From assembly GCF_028686475.1 (NCBI RefSeq), contig NZ_JAQUCA010000016.1, positions 1 through 64,000 on the forward strand: a stretch of 64,000 bases of DNA. Direction: 5' to 3'. The DNA is from Giesbergeria sp. (GTDB taxonomy: Bacteria > Pseudomonadota > Gammaproteobacteria > Burkholderiales > Burkholderiaceae_C). A program made the position numbers and the translations under genes. Of this stretch, positions 7,528-16,113 are shown in pieces. Numbering within the stretch: the stretch's first letter is position 1; each line of letters begins with the position of its first letter. The notes under the pieces were generated by a model. The model had not been told where the DNA came from and did not search any database. It saw only the letters and a list, made by a program, of their open reading frames with translations.

Positions 7528-9252
7528 ATGACCCAAGTGGCACTCTATGCACGTTACTCGTGCGACAAACAAAACGAAACTTCGCTCGAAGACCAGATAC
7601 GGCGCTGCATTGAACTGGCGCAGCGCCATGGTCTATCGGTCAATCAAGATTTGATTTACACGGACGCTGCTGTTTCCGGTACAGACAAAGGCGATGCGCT
7701 GCGAGAAGGCTATCGACGGCTTCGGCAAGACTGGGATGCAGGCAAATTCGACGTCGTTGCCGTCGATGAATTCAGCCGCCTAAGCCGGGACGGCGTCGAG
7801 CAAGCCATCTTGCAAAAGTTCCTGGAAAAAAACCGGCGCGTGCGCTTGATAACCGCCGACGGCGTAGACACCAAAGACCCAGATTGGCAACTGCGGCTGG
7901 GCTTTCAAGGTTTGATTGCACAGCAAGAAAGCCGCAAACTGAGCTATCGGGTCGATAGAGGGATGATTGGACAGCTTGAGCGCGGGTACATGATTGCTGC
8001 CCCGGCGTTCGGCTATCGCTTGCAACGCGTATTGGATGGCAATCAAAACCATATCGGTAGCCGTTGGGTCATTGATGAGGAAAATGCGAGCATCGTCAAG
8101 CAGGTGTTTGAAAGGCGTGCAAAAGGCGAATCGATGCACAAAATTGCTGCCTGGCTCAATCAACAAGGTGTGGCATGCAGCCGCAAAGGGCGTGACGGAA
8201 AGGAGGCACATTGGCGGCCAGCACGGGTCAAAGTCATGCTGGAAAACCCGATATATAAGGGGATTTTTGTCTGGCGTGGTTCCACGACCTACGCCGCCAA
8301 GATGAAAGCCCTGGGTGATGCGGTCAACAGCACGCAGTACCCGCGGCCAGAGTTGCGCCTGGTGAGCGACGAGATTTGGACTAGATGCAACAACCGCTCT
8401 GTCAGCCGATCAGGCTATGGAGGTGGGCAGCATGCACTGACCGGTGTACTGACCTGTGGCTGCTGCAGTGCAACGCTCGCTATATCTGCCATGCAACGTT
8501 GCCGCTCGCTGTACTGCCCTGTGTGCTGCGATGCGAGAAGTTCTCTTGGGGCCACAGACCGACTAACCTCAACAATTGCGGTGGCAGGCGTGCAGTTCAT
8601 GCTCACCCGAGTCCTGGAGCGCTTTATCTCTGAACCTTTTTTGCAAGCATTTCGGCAATCGCTGCGCCAACGCCTGACAAGCGAGAACCGCTCAGAAATT
8701 GAAGAGTGCGCAGCGCGACTGAAAAAACTCAAAAATGTCCAAGAGCGCCTCTCCTGCATGCTGGCAGATGCCGAGGGAGACGATGAGACCTTGGAAAAAC
8801 GCTACAAAGAAACACGCCAGCAGGTCATCGAGGCAAAGCAGCAGCTGGCCAAGCTGCAAGCGGGTGCCCAAGTACTGGATACGGCAGCGGTCGAAGCGCA
8901 GTTGCAAATCGACCCGCGCCCGCTATTGTCCAAGCTGTTTGATGCCAACGTACCGCCGCACGAGCTACGTACGATTCTGGCTAGGCTGTTTCCTATGGTG
9001 ATTTTTGAGGGCAAGGAAGGGCGCTACCTCTCCAAATTCCGGATTCGCTTTGCGCCAGGGGTTGCTTTGGGTATCGCCAGCAACACAGAGTGTTTAACAG
9101 AGAAGGAACTTGAGGCACGTTTCAAGTTGCAGTACTTCCCGTCAAACAAAAAAGAAAAGCCCGGATACTGGTATGTTGAAGCACTGGAGCTGCCGCTATC
9201 TGGTGCCGAGCCAATTGATGAGCAGCAAGAGGAGTGCTTGGAACCAGCCTAA
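7528..9252 (+). CDS. Large serine recombinase (site-specific integrase)
   Basis: The 574-residue protein has the full large-serine-recombinase layout. A resolvase catalytic domain (1-150) starts VALYARYSCDKQN, with the nucleophile Ser11, and carries DEFSRLSRDGVE and a later QQESRKLSYRV. The recombinase domain follows (about 165-290), then a zinc ribbon (CGCC near 309 and CPVCC near 330) and a coiled coil (about 385-450) that controls directionality. A strong ribosome binding site (AAGGAG) precedes the ATG. It would integrate or excise the element carrying it, acting on short attP/attB sites. A terminator follows at 9272, and an imperfect 19-bp inverted repeat that could be an attachment or binding site follows at 9319. 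Confidence 0.92.
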   Translation: MTQVALYARYSCDKQNETSLEDQIRRCIELAQRHGLSVNQDLIYTDAAVSGTDKGDALREGYRRLRQDWDAGKFDVVAVDEFSRLSRDGVEQAILQKFLEKNRRVRLITADGVDTKDPDWQLRLGFQGLIAQQESRKLSYRVDRGMIGQLERGYMIAAPAFGYRLQRVLDGNQNHIGSRWVIDEENASIVKQVFERRAKGESMHKIAAWLNQQGVACSRKGRDGKEAHWRPARVKVMLENPIYKGIFVWRGSTTYAAKMKALGDAVNSTQYPRPELRLVSDEIWTRCNNRSVSRSGYGGGQHALTGVLTCGCCSATLAISAMQRCRSLYCPVCCDARSSLGATDRLTSTIAVAGVQFMLTRVLERFISEPFLQAFRQSLRQRLTSENRSEIEECAARLKKLKNVQERLSCMLADAEGDDETLEKRYKETRQQVIEAKQQLAKLQAGAQVLDTAAVEAQLQIDPRPLLSKLFDANVPPHELRTILARLFPMVIFEGKEGRYLSKFRIRFAPGVALGIASNTECLTEKELEARFKLQYFPSNKKEKPGYWYVEALELPLSGAEPIDEQQEECLEPA

Positions 9253-9271
9253 ACAGGTCCTGAACCCAAGC

Positions 9272-9297
9272 AAAACCGGCATAAACGCCGGTTTTTT
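9272..9297 (+). terminator. Rho-independent terminator of the recombinase gene
   Basis: Nine-base arms (AAAACCGGC/GCCGGTTTT) with a 6-base loop, continuing into a T-run. Confidence 0.85.
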
Positions 9298-9318
9298 GCT
9301 GGTGGAGGCAGGGTAAAC

Positions 9319-9370
9319 CTGTTCCTAATTTGTACTGATAGGTTCCCAAAACAGTACAAATTTAGAACAG
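9319..9370. repeat. Imperfect 19-bp inverted repeat downstream of the recombinase
   Basis: The arms CTGTTCCTAATTTGTACTG (9319-9337) and the complement of CTGTTCTAAATTTGTACTG (9352-9370) match at 17 of 19 positions around a 14-bp spacer. It lies past the recombinase terminator in noncoding DNA, without a T-run. The size and position suit a serine-recombinase att half-site pair, but no second copy was found in the window. Confidence 0.5.
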
Positions 9371-9402
9371 CCTGACTCAGGTGCTAACGCGCGACAGCAT
9401 CT

Positions 9403-9543
9403 TGTCATGGTCTAATAATTCTGGACACCGTATTGCGCTACTGCAAGGACAGCTGCGGCAGCTTCAGCATGACAAATGAGCTCCTCAAGCAAACGTTTGC
9501 ACTGTTTGCACGCGAATGCGGTGATGTGAGCATGGGGCGGTAA
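9403..9543 (+). pseudogene. Internally deleted IS3 remnant (end repeat joined to orfA tail)
   Basis: The IS3 end TGTCATGGTCTAATAATTCT starts at 9403. After only ~28 bases it joins the last ~35 codons of an orfA (LLQGQLRQLQHDNELLKQTF, then ALFARECGDVSMGR-stop). The promoter, helix-turn-helix and orfB are all absent. It lies in the same orientation as the copies at 1632 and 6156. Confidence 0.7.
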
Positions 9544-9560
9544 GCCTACTGAGAAAACGG

Positions 9561-9597
9561 CAGGGAGGCGATCGAATCGCGCTCCCTGTTTTTTTAC
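9561..9597 (+). terminator. Rho-independent terminator
   Basis: A long hairpin (CAGGGAG...CTCCCTG, with inner GCGAT/ATCGC pairing) is followed by seven T residues. It lies after the IS3 remnant. Confidence 0.8.
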
Positions 9598-9759
9598 TTG
9601 CGCTGCTGGCTGGCGTTGGCACGTCAACTCCGTTGCAACGGGTGCCGAACCCCAAAAATGACCGACAGTAAGAAGAAGCACGGCCACTGGCAGCACCCTT
9701 CAAGGGTTTAGCACAGGGCCAGCAAGGCTCTGTTCCGCTGCAGCTGGTTGCAGGTAGGA

Positions 9760-10236
9760 CTACGCCATCTTCAAATACAGAGCGTACTCGTACTCACGGG
9801 TAGCTTCGATATAGATTCGACCTAGGAAGTCATGGTCGTTTTCACGAAGATACAGAATCAGTTCATCTGTGCATCCTTCGTCATGAAAAAGTGCCCACTC
9901 GATGTGGCCTTCCTCTTCTGGGTCGACAGTCTGGTCATCTGGCTCAAAATTTTCAAGAAAATCTCTTGCCACAATGTTTGCCTTGGCCTGCTTGTCAATC
10001 GCAATCTGTATCTGCTGCATCGCTTCTTCTCGTGTGTATCGTTTATCGCGAAATATGGCTTCGATTACTAGTGAGTGGATATCACCGTTAGCATTGAGTG
10101 CGTCAACCAGTGAGCGTGCTGTGACATCTTCCCAGCGAAAGGCGCGCGGCCAGTCCTTCAGAAAGCAGCCGTAAAGAATGATGGCAAACGTAATTGCGTC
10201 AGCAACGGACATTGATTTGATAAGTTTCTTGTTCAT
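9760..10236 (-). CDS. Hypothetical protein, 158 aa
   Basis: The single minus-strand gene starts with ATG (MNKKLIKSMSVADAITFAII). The protein is acidic; the N-terminal third has a hydrophobic stretch (ITFAIILYGCFL) and the C-terminal part is rich in Glu/Asp (FEPDDQTVDPEEEGHIEW). I recognise no family. Composition is AT-rich, and it faces away from the defence operon that starts at 10551. It could be an immunity- or regulator-type cargo gene, but that is a guess. Confidence 0.6.
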   Translation of the reverse strand: MNKKLIKSMSVADAITFAIILYGCFLKDWPRAFRWEDVTARSLVDALNANGDIHSLVIEAIFRDKRYTREEAMQQIQIAIDKQAKANIVARDFLENFEPDDQTVDPEEEGHIEWALFHDEGCTDELILYLRENDHDFLGRIYIEATREYEYALYLKMA

Positions 10237-10550
10237 AAAAGAGCTCAGAAGTTTGTGAGTTCTTGTATAGCTCCATTTTTTGGCGAGATCGCTAGATGAG
10301 GGGTCTTGGGCTGAGATTTTTCATTGCATTCTGCTATTTTTTCTTTTAAAAACAACAGGTTATGCAGTAAATCTTTTTGAAGCTGAATGAAAATTTAGTG
10401 CTTAGCTGCCAGTAAACTAAGCCCCAAATTTGCACAAAATTTAAGCAAATAAGAGCCGGTTTACGGTTCGACTGCACCTCAAGCACCTTCTTGGCCTCAG
10501 CTCAGGAGTAGATGCCTGATGTATCCCTCGCTTAACGCACCCAGGCCCGT
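10237..10550. other. Intergenic, upstream of the defence operon
   Basis: AT-rich for the first ~200 bases, with the pair TGCTTAGCTG/CAGTAAACTAAG as a weak imperfect repeat near 10400. No gene. It must contain the promoters of the minus-strand gene and of the helicase operon, but I cannot pick -35/-10 boxes with confidence. Confidence 0.4.
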
Positions 10551-13500
10551 ATGCTCAAACTCGAAGAAATCACCAAGGACGCGCAAATTACCGGGCTGCT
10601 TCCCGATGAAGTCGTCAAGGTGGTCAACGTTGAAGAGATCGGCCCCAACGCCCGCTTGGTGGCCTACCGCAACGCACAAGGCAAGCTCGATGAGCAAACG
10701 ATTTTTCGGCAAGACGAGCACCGCTTGGCGTTGGCTGTAGCGGGCCTGGCCTGGGCTTTTGATGCCGACCCCGCTGGTTTCAAGCTGGCCCTAGAGGCCT
10801 ACCGCATCAGCTTGGCGCACCTGTTCGACCCTTTGATGGCGGTACACACCTCCAACGTCGAACCCCTGCCGCACCAGATTTCCGCTGTGTACGAATCCAT
10901 GCTGCCGCGCCAGCCGCTGCGCTTTGTGCTGGCCGACGATCCCGGCGCTGGCAAAACGGTGATGGCGGGGCTGTTGATTCGTGAAATGACCCTGCGTGCC
11001 GATGCCCGTCGTGTGCTCATCGTCTCGCCCGGCTCCCTGACGGAGCAATGGCAGGACGAGCTGCGCGAAAAATTCGGCCTGGACTTCGAGCTGTTCAGCC
11101 GCGAAAAACAAGAGCAGTGCCACAGCCGCAACTACTTTGCCGAACAAGACCGCCTGATTGCCCGCCTGGACCAACTCTCGCGCAACGAGGAATACCAGCA
11201 ACTGCTGGCCCAGACCGAGTGGGATTTGATTGTGGTGGACGAGGCCCATAAGATGTCGGCCAACTACTTCGGCAACAAGGGCAACGAAACGGGGCGATTC
11301 AAACTGGGAAAGTTCCTGGGCGGTCTCACGCGTCACTACCTGCTGATGACGGCCACGCCCCACAACGGCAAGGAGGAAGACTTCCAGCTTTTCATGTCGC
11401 TGCTCGATGGTGACCGCTTCTACGGCAAGTTCCGCGAGGGCGCGCACAAGGTGGACATCACCGACATGATGCGCCGCATGGTCAAGGAAGAGCTGCTGCG
11501 CTTTGATGGCAAGCCCCTGTTCCCCGAGCGCTGCGCCTACACCGTCAACTACACCCTGTCCGATGCCGAAGTGCTGCTCTACGACCAGGTTACCGACTAT
11601 GTGCGCAATGAGATGGACCGCGCGGACCGATTGGACGGCAAGCGCAAGGGCACCGTGGGCTTTGCCCTGACCCAGTTGCAGCGCCGCCTGGCCTCCAGCC
11701 CGCAGGCCATCTACACCTCCCTATCGCGCCGCCGCAAAAAGCTCGAAGCCCGTTTGGATGAGCTGCAACTCAAGGCCCGCGCCGATGTGCTGCGCGAGAA
11801 CCTGGGGGAATACGTCGTCAAGCGCCAACTCGATTTGCCCGACAACCTGGACGATGCTGCCGACGAACTCAGCGCCGAAGAATACGAAGCTGTGGCCGAC
11901 CAGGTGGTGGACCAGGCCACCGCTGCCGAGACCATCCCCGAGCTGCAGGCTGAAATTCTGATCTTGCGCGAGCTGGAAAGCGCCGCCGCGTCCGTCGTGC
12001 AATCGCGCAGCGACCGCAAGTGGGAAGAGTTCTCTCGCCTGCTGCAAGATGAGCCCGAAATGCTCACTGCCGATGGTCGCCGCCGCAAAATCATCGTCTT
12101 CACCGAGCACCGCGACACCCTTAACTACCTACTGCTGCGCATCCGCGACACCCTGGGCAGCGAACAGGCCGTGGTCACCATCCACGGCGGCGTCAACCGC
12201 GACGACCGGCGCAAGGTGCAAGAAGCCTTCCGCAACGACCCCGACGTGCTGGTGTTGCTGGCCACCGATGCCGCTGGCGAAGGCGTGAACCTGCAAAACG
12301 CCAACCTCATGGTCAATTACGACCTGCCTTGGAACCCCAACCGCATGGAGCAGCGCTTTGGCCGCATCCACCGCATTGGCCAGCGTGAGGTGTGCCACCT
12401 GTGGAATCTGGTGGCGGCCCAGACCCGCGAAGGCGAGGTATTCAATTGCCTGCTGGAAAAGCTGGCCGTCGAGCGCGAGGCTCTGGGCGGGCGCGTGTTC
12501 AACGTGCTGGGCGAGGCCTTTGACAACATCTCGCTGAAAGACCTGCTCATCGATGCCATCCGCTACGGCGAAAAGCCCGAAACCCGCGCTCGCATGGAGC
12601 AGGTCATCGGCCAGGCGCTGGATACAAAGCACTTGCAAGACTTGATGGCCCGCAACGCCCTGGTCGAAAACCATATGAGCCTGGACGACCTCTACGCCAT
12701 CCGCGAGGAAATGGACAAGGCCGAGGCGCGCAAGCTGCAGCCGCACTTCATCAGCGCCTTTTTCCGCGAGGCCTTCCAGGTCGTGGGCGGTGAGCTGCGC
12801 AGCCGCGAGGCGGGCCGCTACGAGGTACGCCACGTTCCTGCTGATGTCATGGAGCGCGACCGCGTCATCGGCCACACCCGCACCCCCGTGCTGAAAAAGT
12901 ACGAGCGCATTTGCTTTGACCGCGAGCGCCGCACCATTTACGGCAAGCCCACCGCCGACCTGGTACACCCGGGCCATCCCCTCATGGCTGCCGTGACCGA
13001 TCTGGTTTTAACCAGCCACCGCAATCTGCTCAAACGCGGCGCCATCCTGGTGGACCCCCATGACGACAGCACCGCGCCGCGCGTGCTGTTCATGCTGGAT
13101 CACAGCGTGCGCGAAACCACCGCACCCAATGGCGGCACCCCGCGCGACGTGTCGCGCCGCTTGCAGTTTGTGGAAATGACGGCGGACGGCACCGCCACCC
13201 CCGCCCCCTTTGCCCGCCACCTCGATTTGGTGCCTATCACCCCCACGGAAGCTGCCCAGGTGGCCGACGTGTTGCAGGCCGACTGGGTTACGCATCACAT
13301 CGAAGCCCGTGCCCTGGCTTACGCCGTAGAGAACTTGGTGCCTGAGCACACGCAAGAAGTCGCCAGCCGCCGCCAGCGCCAAGCCGACAAACAACTGGCC
13401 GCTGTGCGCGACCGCTTGGTCAAAGAAATCCAATACTGGTCAGACCGTGCCATCCGGCTGGACATGGACGTGCGCGCTGGCAAGCAACCGCGCTTACAGC

Positions 13501-14087
13501 CAGAAAACGCCCGCCGCCGTGCCGAAGAGCTGAGCGCCCGCCTCAAACAGCGCACCGCCGAACTCCAAGCCATGCGCAACGTCGCCTCTGGCACGCCCCA
13601 TGTGATTGGCGGGGCCCTCATCATCCCGGCTGGGTTATTGGCCCAGCGCAGCGGCCAGACACAGTTCAGCGCAGATGCCGCCGCCCGTGCTCGCATCGAG
13701 CGCATCGCCATGCAAGCCGTATTCGATGCCGAGCACGTCCTGGGCCACCGTACCAAAGACGTGTCCGCCGAGAAGTGCGGCTGGGACATCACCGCCTACA
13801 TCGACCAGCCCGAAGGCTTGGCACTGGAGCGCCACATCGAGGTCAAAGGCCGCGCCAAGGGCCAAGACACCATCACCGTCACCGCCAACGAGATCCGCCA
13901 TGGGCTCAACCAGAAAGACAAGTTCGTGCTGGCCGTGGTGATTGTGGACGGCGACAGCGCTGAATCGGTGCACTACGTTTCTATGCCTTTCACCCAGGAA
14001 CCCGATTGGGCCGAAGCCAGCAAAAACTTGGATTTAGGGCTACTGCTGCAACGTGCCCAAGCACCGTACGGCTTTTATCAGGCTTGA
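10551..14087 (+). CDS. SNF2/DEAD-like helicase with C-terminal DUF3883 (defence system)
   Basis: The 1178-residue protein is a two-lobed superfamily 2 helicase. Walker [10 protein letters not shown] is at about 128-136, DEAH box VVDEAHKM at about 226-233, motif [12 protein letters not shown] at about 263-271. Helicase C motifs include [16 protein letters not shown] (about 569-584) and FGRIHRIGQ (about 602-610). The last ~100 residues form a DUF3883/nuclease-like domain (CGWDITAYI ... HIEVKGRA). Helicases of this type accompany DUF1156 methyltransferases and DUF499 ATPases in antiviral loci, and resemble DrmD/BrxHII of DISARM and BREX. It is the first gene of a tight operon, 26 bases before the Septu-like ATPase. 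The start at 10551 fits the family N-terminus. Confidence 0.88.
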   Translation: MLKLEEITKDAQITGLLPDEVVKVVNVEEIGPNARLVAYRNAQGKLDEQTIFRQDEHRLALAVAGLAWAFDADPAGFKLALEAYRISLAHLFDPLMAVHTSNVEPLPHQISAVYESMLPRQPLRFVLADDPGAGKTVMAGLLIREMTLRADARRVLIVSPGSLTEQWQDELREKFGLDFELFSREKQEQCHSRNYFAEQDRLIARLDQLSRNEEYQQLLAQTEWDLIVVDEAHKMSANYFGNKGNETGRFKLGKFLGGLTRHYLLMTATPHNGKEEDFQLFMSLLDGDRFYGKFREGAHKVDITDMMRRMVKEELLRFDGKPLFPERCAYTVNYTLSDAEVLLYDQVTDYVRNEMDRADRLDGKRKGTVGFALTQLQRRLASSPQAIYTSLSRRRKKLEARLDELQLKARADVLRENLGEYVVKRQLDLPDNLDDAADELSAEEYEAVADQVVDQATAAETIPELQAEILILRELESAAASVVQSRSDRKWEEFSRLLQDEPEMLTADGRRRKIIVFTEHRDTLNYLLLRIRDTLGSEQAVVTIHGGVNRDDRRKVQEAFRNDPDVLVLLATDAAGEGVNLQNANLMVNYDLPWNPNRMEQRFGRIHRIGQREVCHLWNLVAAQTREGEVFNCLLEKLAVEREALGGRVFNVLGEAFDNISLKDLLIDAIRYGEKPETRARMEQVIGQALDTKHLQDLMARNALVENHMSLDDLYAIREEMDKAEARKLQPHFISAFFREAFQVVGGELRSREAGRYEVRHVPADVMERDRVIGHTRTPVLKKYERICFDRERRTIYGKPTADLVHPGHPLMAAVTDLVLTSHRNLLKRGAILVDPHDDSTAPRVLFMLDHSVRETTAPNGGTPRDVSRRLQFVEMTADGTATPAPFARHLDLVPITPTEAAQVADVLQADWVTHHIEARALAYAVENLVPEHTQEVASRRQRQADKQLAAVRDRLVKEIQYWSDRAIRLDMDVRAGKQPRLQPENARRRAEELSARLKQRTAELQAMRNVASGTPHVIGGALIIPAGLLAQRSGQTQFSADAAARARIERIAMQAVFDAEHVLGHRTKDVSAEKCGWDITAYIDQPEGLALERHIEVKGRAKGQDTITVTANEIRHGLNQKDKFVLAVVIVDGDSAESVHYVSMPFTQEPDWAEASKNLDLGLLLQRAQAPYGFYQA

Positions 14088-14113
14088 CGGTAACGCGGGC
14101 GACAATACGCCTC

Positions 14114-15493
14114 ATGCGCCTAGACCAAATCACCCTGAAAAACTACCGATGTTTTGAGCAACTCACGGTTGATTTGCACCCACGATTGACGGTGCTAGTG
14201 GCAGTCAACGGTGCCGGAAAGACCAGCATCCTCGATGCCATCCGGGTGCTGTTTGATACTTATCTTGGCGCATTTCCTACCGGGGTGGGCAAGGGCATCC
14301 GTGTTTCTGATGTGCGGCTGGCAAGAGCTGCACAGCCTCCACATTTCATGACCGCAGCTTTCCCCTGTGAACTGCATGGGCGTGGTTTTTTGGTAGAGGG
14401 GCATGAGGCACTCTCCTGGTCGCGCACTATCAACAGCCCCAAGTCGGGCACCACCATCAAAAATGCCAAGTCGCTGGCACTGTATGGCAAACGGCTACAA
14501 ACACTGGCGCAAGACCCCCAAGATCAAACCGATTGGCCGCTCTTGGCCTACTACGGCACAGGGCGCTTGTGGGATCAAAAAAAACTGACCAGCGGTAAAG
14601 CATTCAGCAGTGGCTTTTTTGAGCGTGCTGCTGGTTATATCGACTGTCTGGAGCCAGCGTCTAGCTACAAGCTATTTGTCCATTGGTTCGGCGACGCTTA
14701 TCGCGCAGTGACCCAAGCTAAGATACGTTTCATGGAAGCCAATCCAGCTGCAACGCCCCAGCAAATTCTTGGTTTGCAGAGTGATTTTTCTCCCTTGATG
14801 GAGGCCGTATCTGATGCCGTGAATCGGGTTTTGTATCCCACCGGATGGGGCAACATCTGGTATTCGGAGACCCACCAAGATGTCACAGCCAGCCACCCGG
14901 AATTTGGCACCCTTGCTATCAGCCAATTAAGCGATGGCATACGCAATACTTTGGCATTGGTAGCGGATATCGCCTTTCGTGCGGTGCAATTGAACCCTCA
15001 CCTAGGCGCACAAGCTGCCCGGCTGGCCGAGGGCCTTGTCCTGATCGACGAAGTGGACATGCACCTACACCCCAGTTGGCAGCAACAAATACTGCAACTA
15101 CTGCGCGAAACTTTCCCCCGCTTGCAATTCATCGTCACCACCCACAGCCCGCAGGTGCTGACCAGCGTACCGCGCGAAAACATCCGGATTCTTGACCAAG
15201 ACGAAAACAGGCTTATGCGCGTGCGCACACCAAATTTCAGTCCGCTGGCCCATGAGTCGGGCGATGCCTTGGCCAAAATCATGGGCACCCACCGGGAGCC
15301 ACCGCTGGCATTGCAAGACGACATTCGGCGCTACGAGCAATTGGTGCGTGTCGGCCAAGAGCAAACCGAAGAGGCCCACACCCTGCGGGCTGCTTTAGAC
15401 GAGGCAGGCTACCAATTTCACGAAAGTGACCTGACCACTTGGCGCTTCCTCGCTGCTCGCCATGCTGACCGCAACGTAAGCAAGGTGGACTGA
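14114..15493 (+). CDS. ptuA: Septu-like ABC/AAA ATPase (PtuA-type)
   Basis: From the ATG at 14114 the product is 459 residues (MRLDQITLKNYRCFEQL). The features are those of OLD/RecF-like AAA_15/AAA_21 ATPases: Walker A NGAGKTS at 32-38, an ABC-type signature around LSDGIRNTLALV (about 272), Walker B LVLIDEVDMHLHP (about 307-319) and the H-motif IVTTHSPQ (about 339-346). Together with the HNH gene that overlaps its stop it forms the PtuA-PtuB pair of Septu. There the ATPase senses infection and controls a nuclease. It lies between the helicase and methyltransferase genes with short spacing, so it appears to be expressed as part of their operon. An upstream start at 14006 would overlap the helicase and is unlikely. 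Confidence 0.82.
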   Translation: MRLDQITLKNYRCFEQLTVDLHPRLTVLVAVNGAGKTSILDAIRVLFDTYLGAFPTGVGKGIRVSDVRLARAAQPPHFMTAAFPCELHGRGFLVEGHEALSWSRTINSPKSGTTIKNAKSLALYGKRLQTLAQDPQDQTDWPLLAYYGTGRLWDQKKLTSGKAFSSGFFERAAGYIDCLEPASSYKLFVHWFGDAYRAVTQAKIRFMEANPAATPQQILGLQSDFSPLMEAVSDAVNRVLYPTGWGNIWYSETHQDVTASHPEFGTLAISQLSDGIRNTLALVADIAFRAVQLNPHLGAQAARLAEGLVLIDEVDMHLHPSWQQQILQLLRETFPRLQFIVTTHSPQVLTSVPRENIRILDQDENRLMRVRTPNFSPLAHESGDALAKIMGTHREPPLALQDDIRRYEQLVRVGQEQTEEAHTLRAALDEAGYQFHESDLTTWRFLAARHADRNVSKVD

Positions 15494-16086
15494 TGATGGT
15501 GGAGCTGCAACACCGCGCCGTACCCACGCCCGCGCTGACCGCTTTCAACGCCGCCAATCCAGTAGCAACGGTTGCCGACTTCAACAGCCGGGCCTTCCAG
15601 CCAGTCAAGGCGGCTGTGAAGGCTGATTTGAACGAAGACCAGGGTAGTTTGTGCGTCTATTGCGAAAGCAATTTGGCACCTAACGCTGGGCAAGTGGAGC
15701 ACATCAAGCCCAAGGCAGGCCCCAACGCCCACCCGCACCTGTGCTTTGCCTATACCAACTACGCCCACAGCTGTATCAATCCCAAGACCTGCGGCCAGAG
15801 TAAACGCGATCGTTTGTTGCCCATCGAACCCGGCCCCGGCTGCAACGCCCTGTTCGCGTTGTCCACCGACGGCACCGTCGAACCCATTGCCGGTTTAACC
15901 AGAAAGCAGCTACACCCCGTGCGCCAGACCCGCGACATGCTGGGCTTGAACGCGGACTCCAATCTGGTCGATGAACGCAAACGCTGGTTGGTGCAAACCA
16001 TCGTTGTATTGCAGCAAGCGCCCAACGACATTCAAGAATTTCTGCAAACAGCACCCTATCGCCACATGCTGGCAACTGTGCTGTAA
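15493..16086 (+). CDS. ptuB: HNH endonuclease of a Septu pair (PtuB-type)
   Basis: The 197-residue protein has the arrangement of the TIGR02646/PtuB HNH family: CVYC (Cys54, Cys57), the catalytic VEHIKPK (His70), the asparagine-containing FAYTNYAHSC (about 85-94) and CGQSK (Cys100). The ATG overlaps the stop of the ATPase (TGATG), so translation is coupled. A second ATG one codon later is equally possible. It probably cuts nucleic acid upon activation by the ATPase. Retron Ec78 and Septu use the same pair; there is no reverse transcriptase here, so Septu is the better label. Confidence 0.85.
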   Translation: MMVELQHRAVPTPALTAFNAANPVATVADFNSRAFQPVKAAVKADLNEDQGSLCVYCESNLAPNAGQVEHIKPKAGPNAHPHLCFAYTNYAHSCINPKTCGQSKRDRLLPIEPGPGCNALFALSTDGTVEPIAGLTRKQLHPVRQTRDMLGLNADSNLVDERKRWLVQTIVVLQQAPNDIQEFLQTAPYRHMLATVL

Positions 16087-16113
16087 GCCTGCCATCACCA
16101 GTTTTCGCACCCC

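Noticed and set aside
14114-16086. Retron of the Ec78 type (ATPase plus HNH)
   Set aside because: No reverse transcriptase or msr/msd region lies near the pair, so Septu is the better description.
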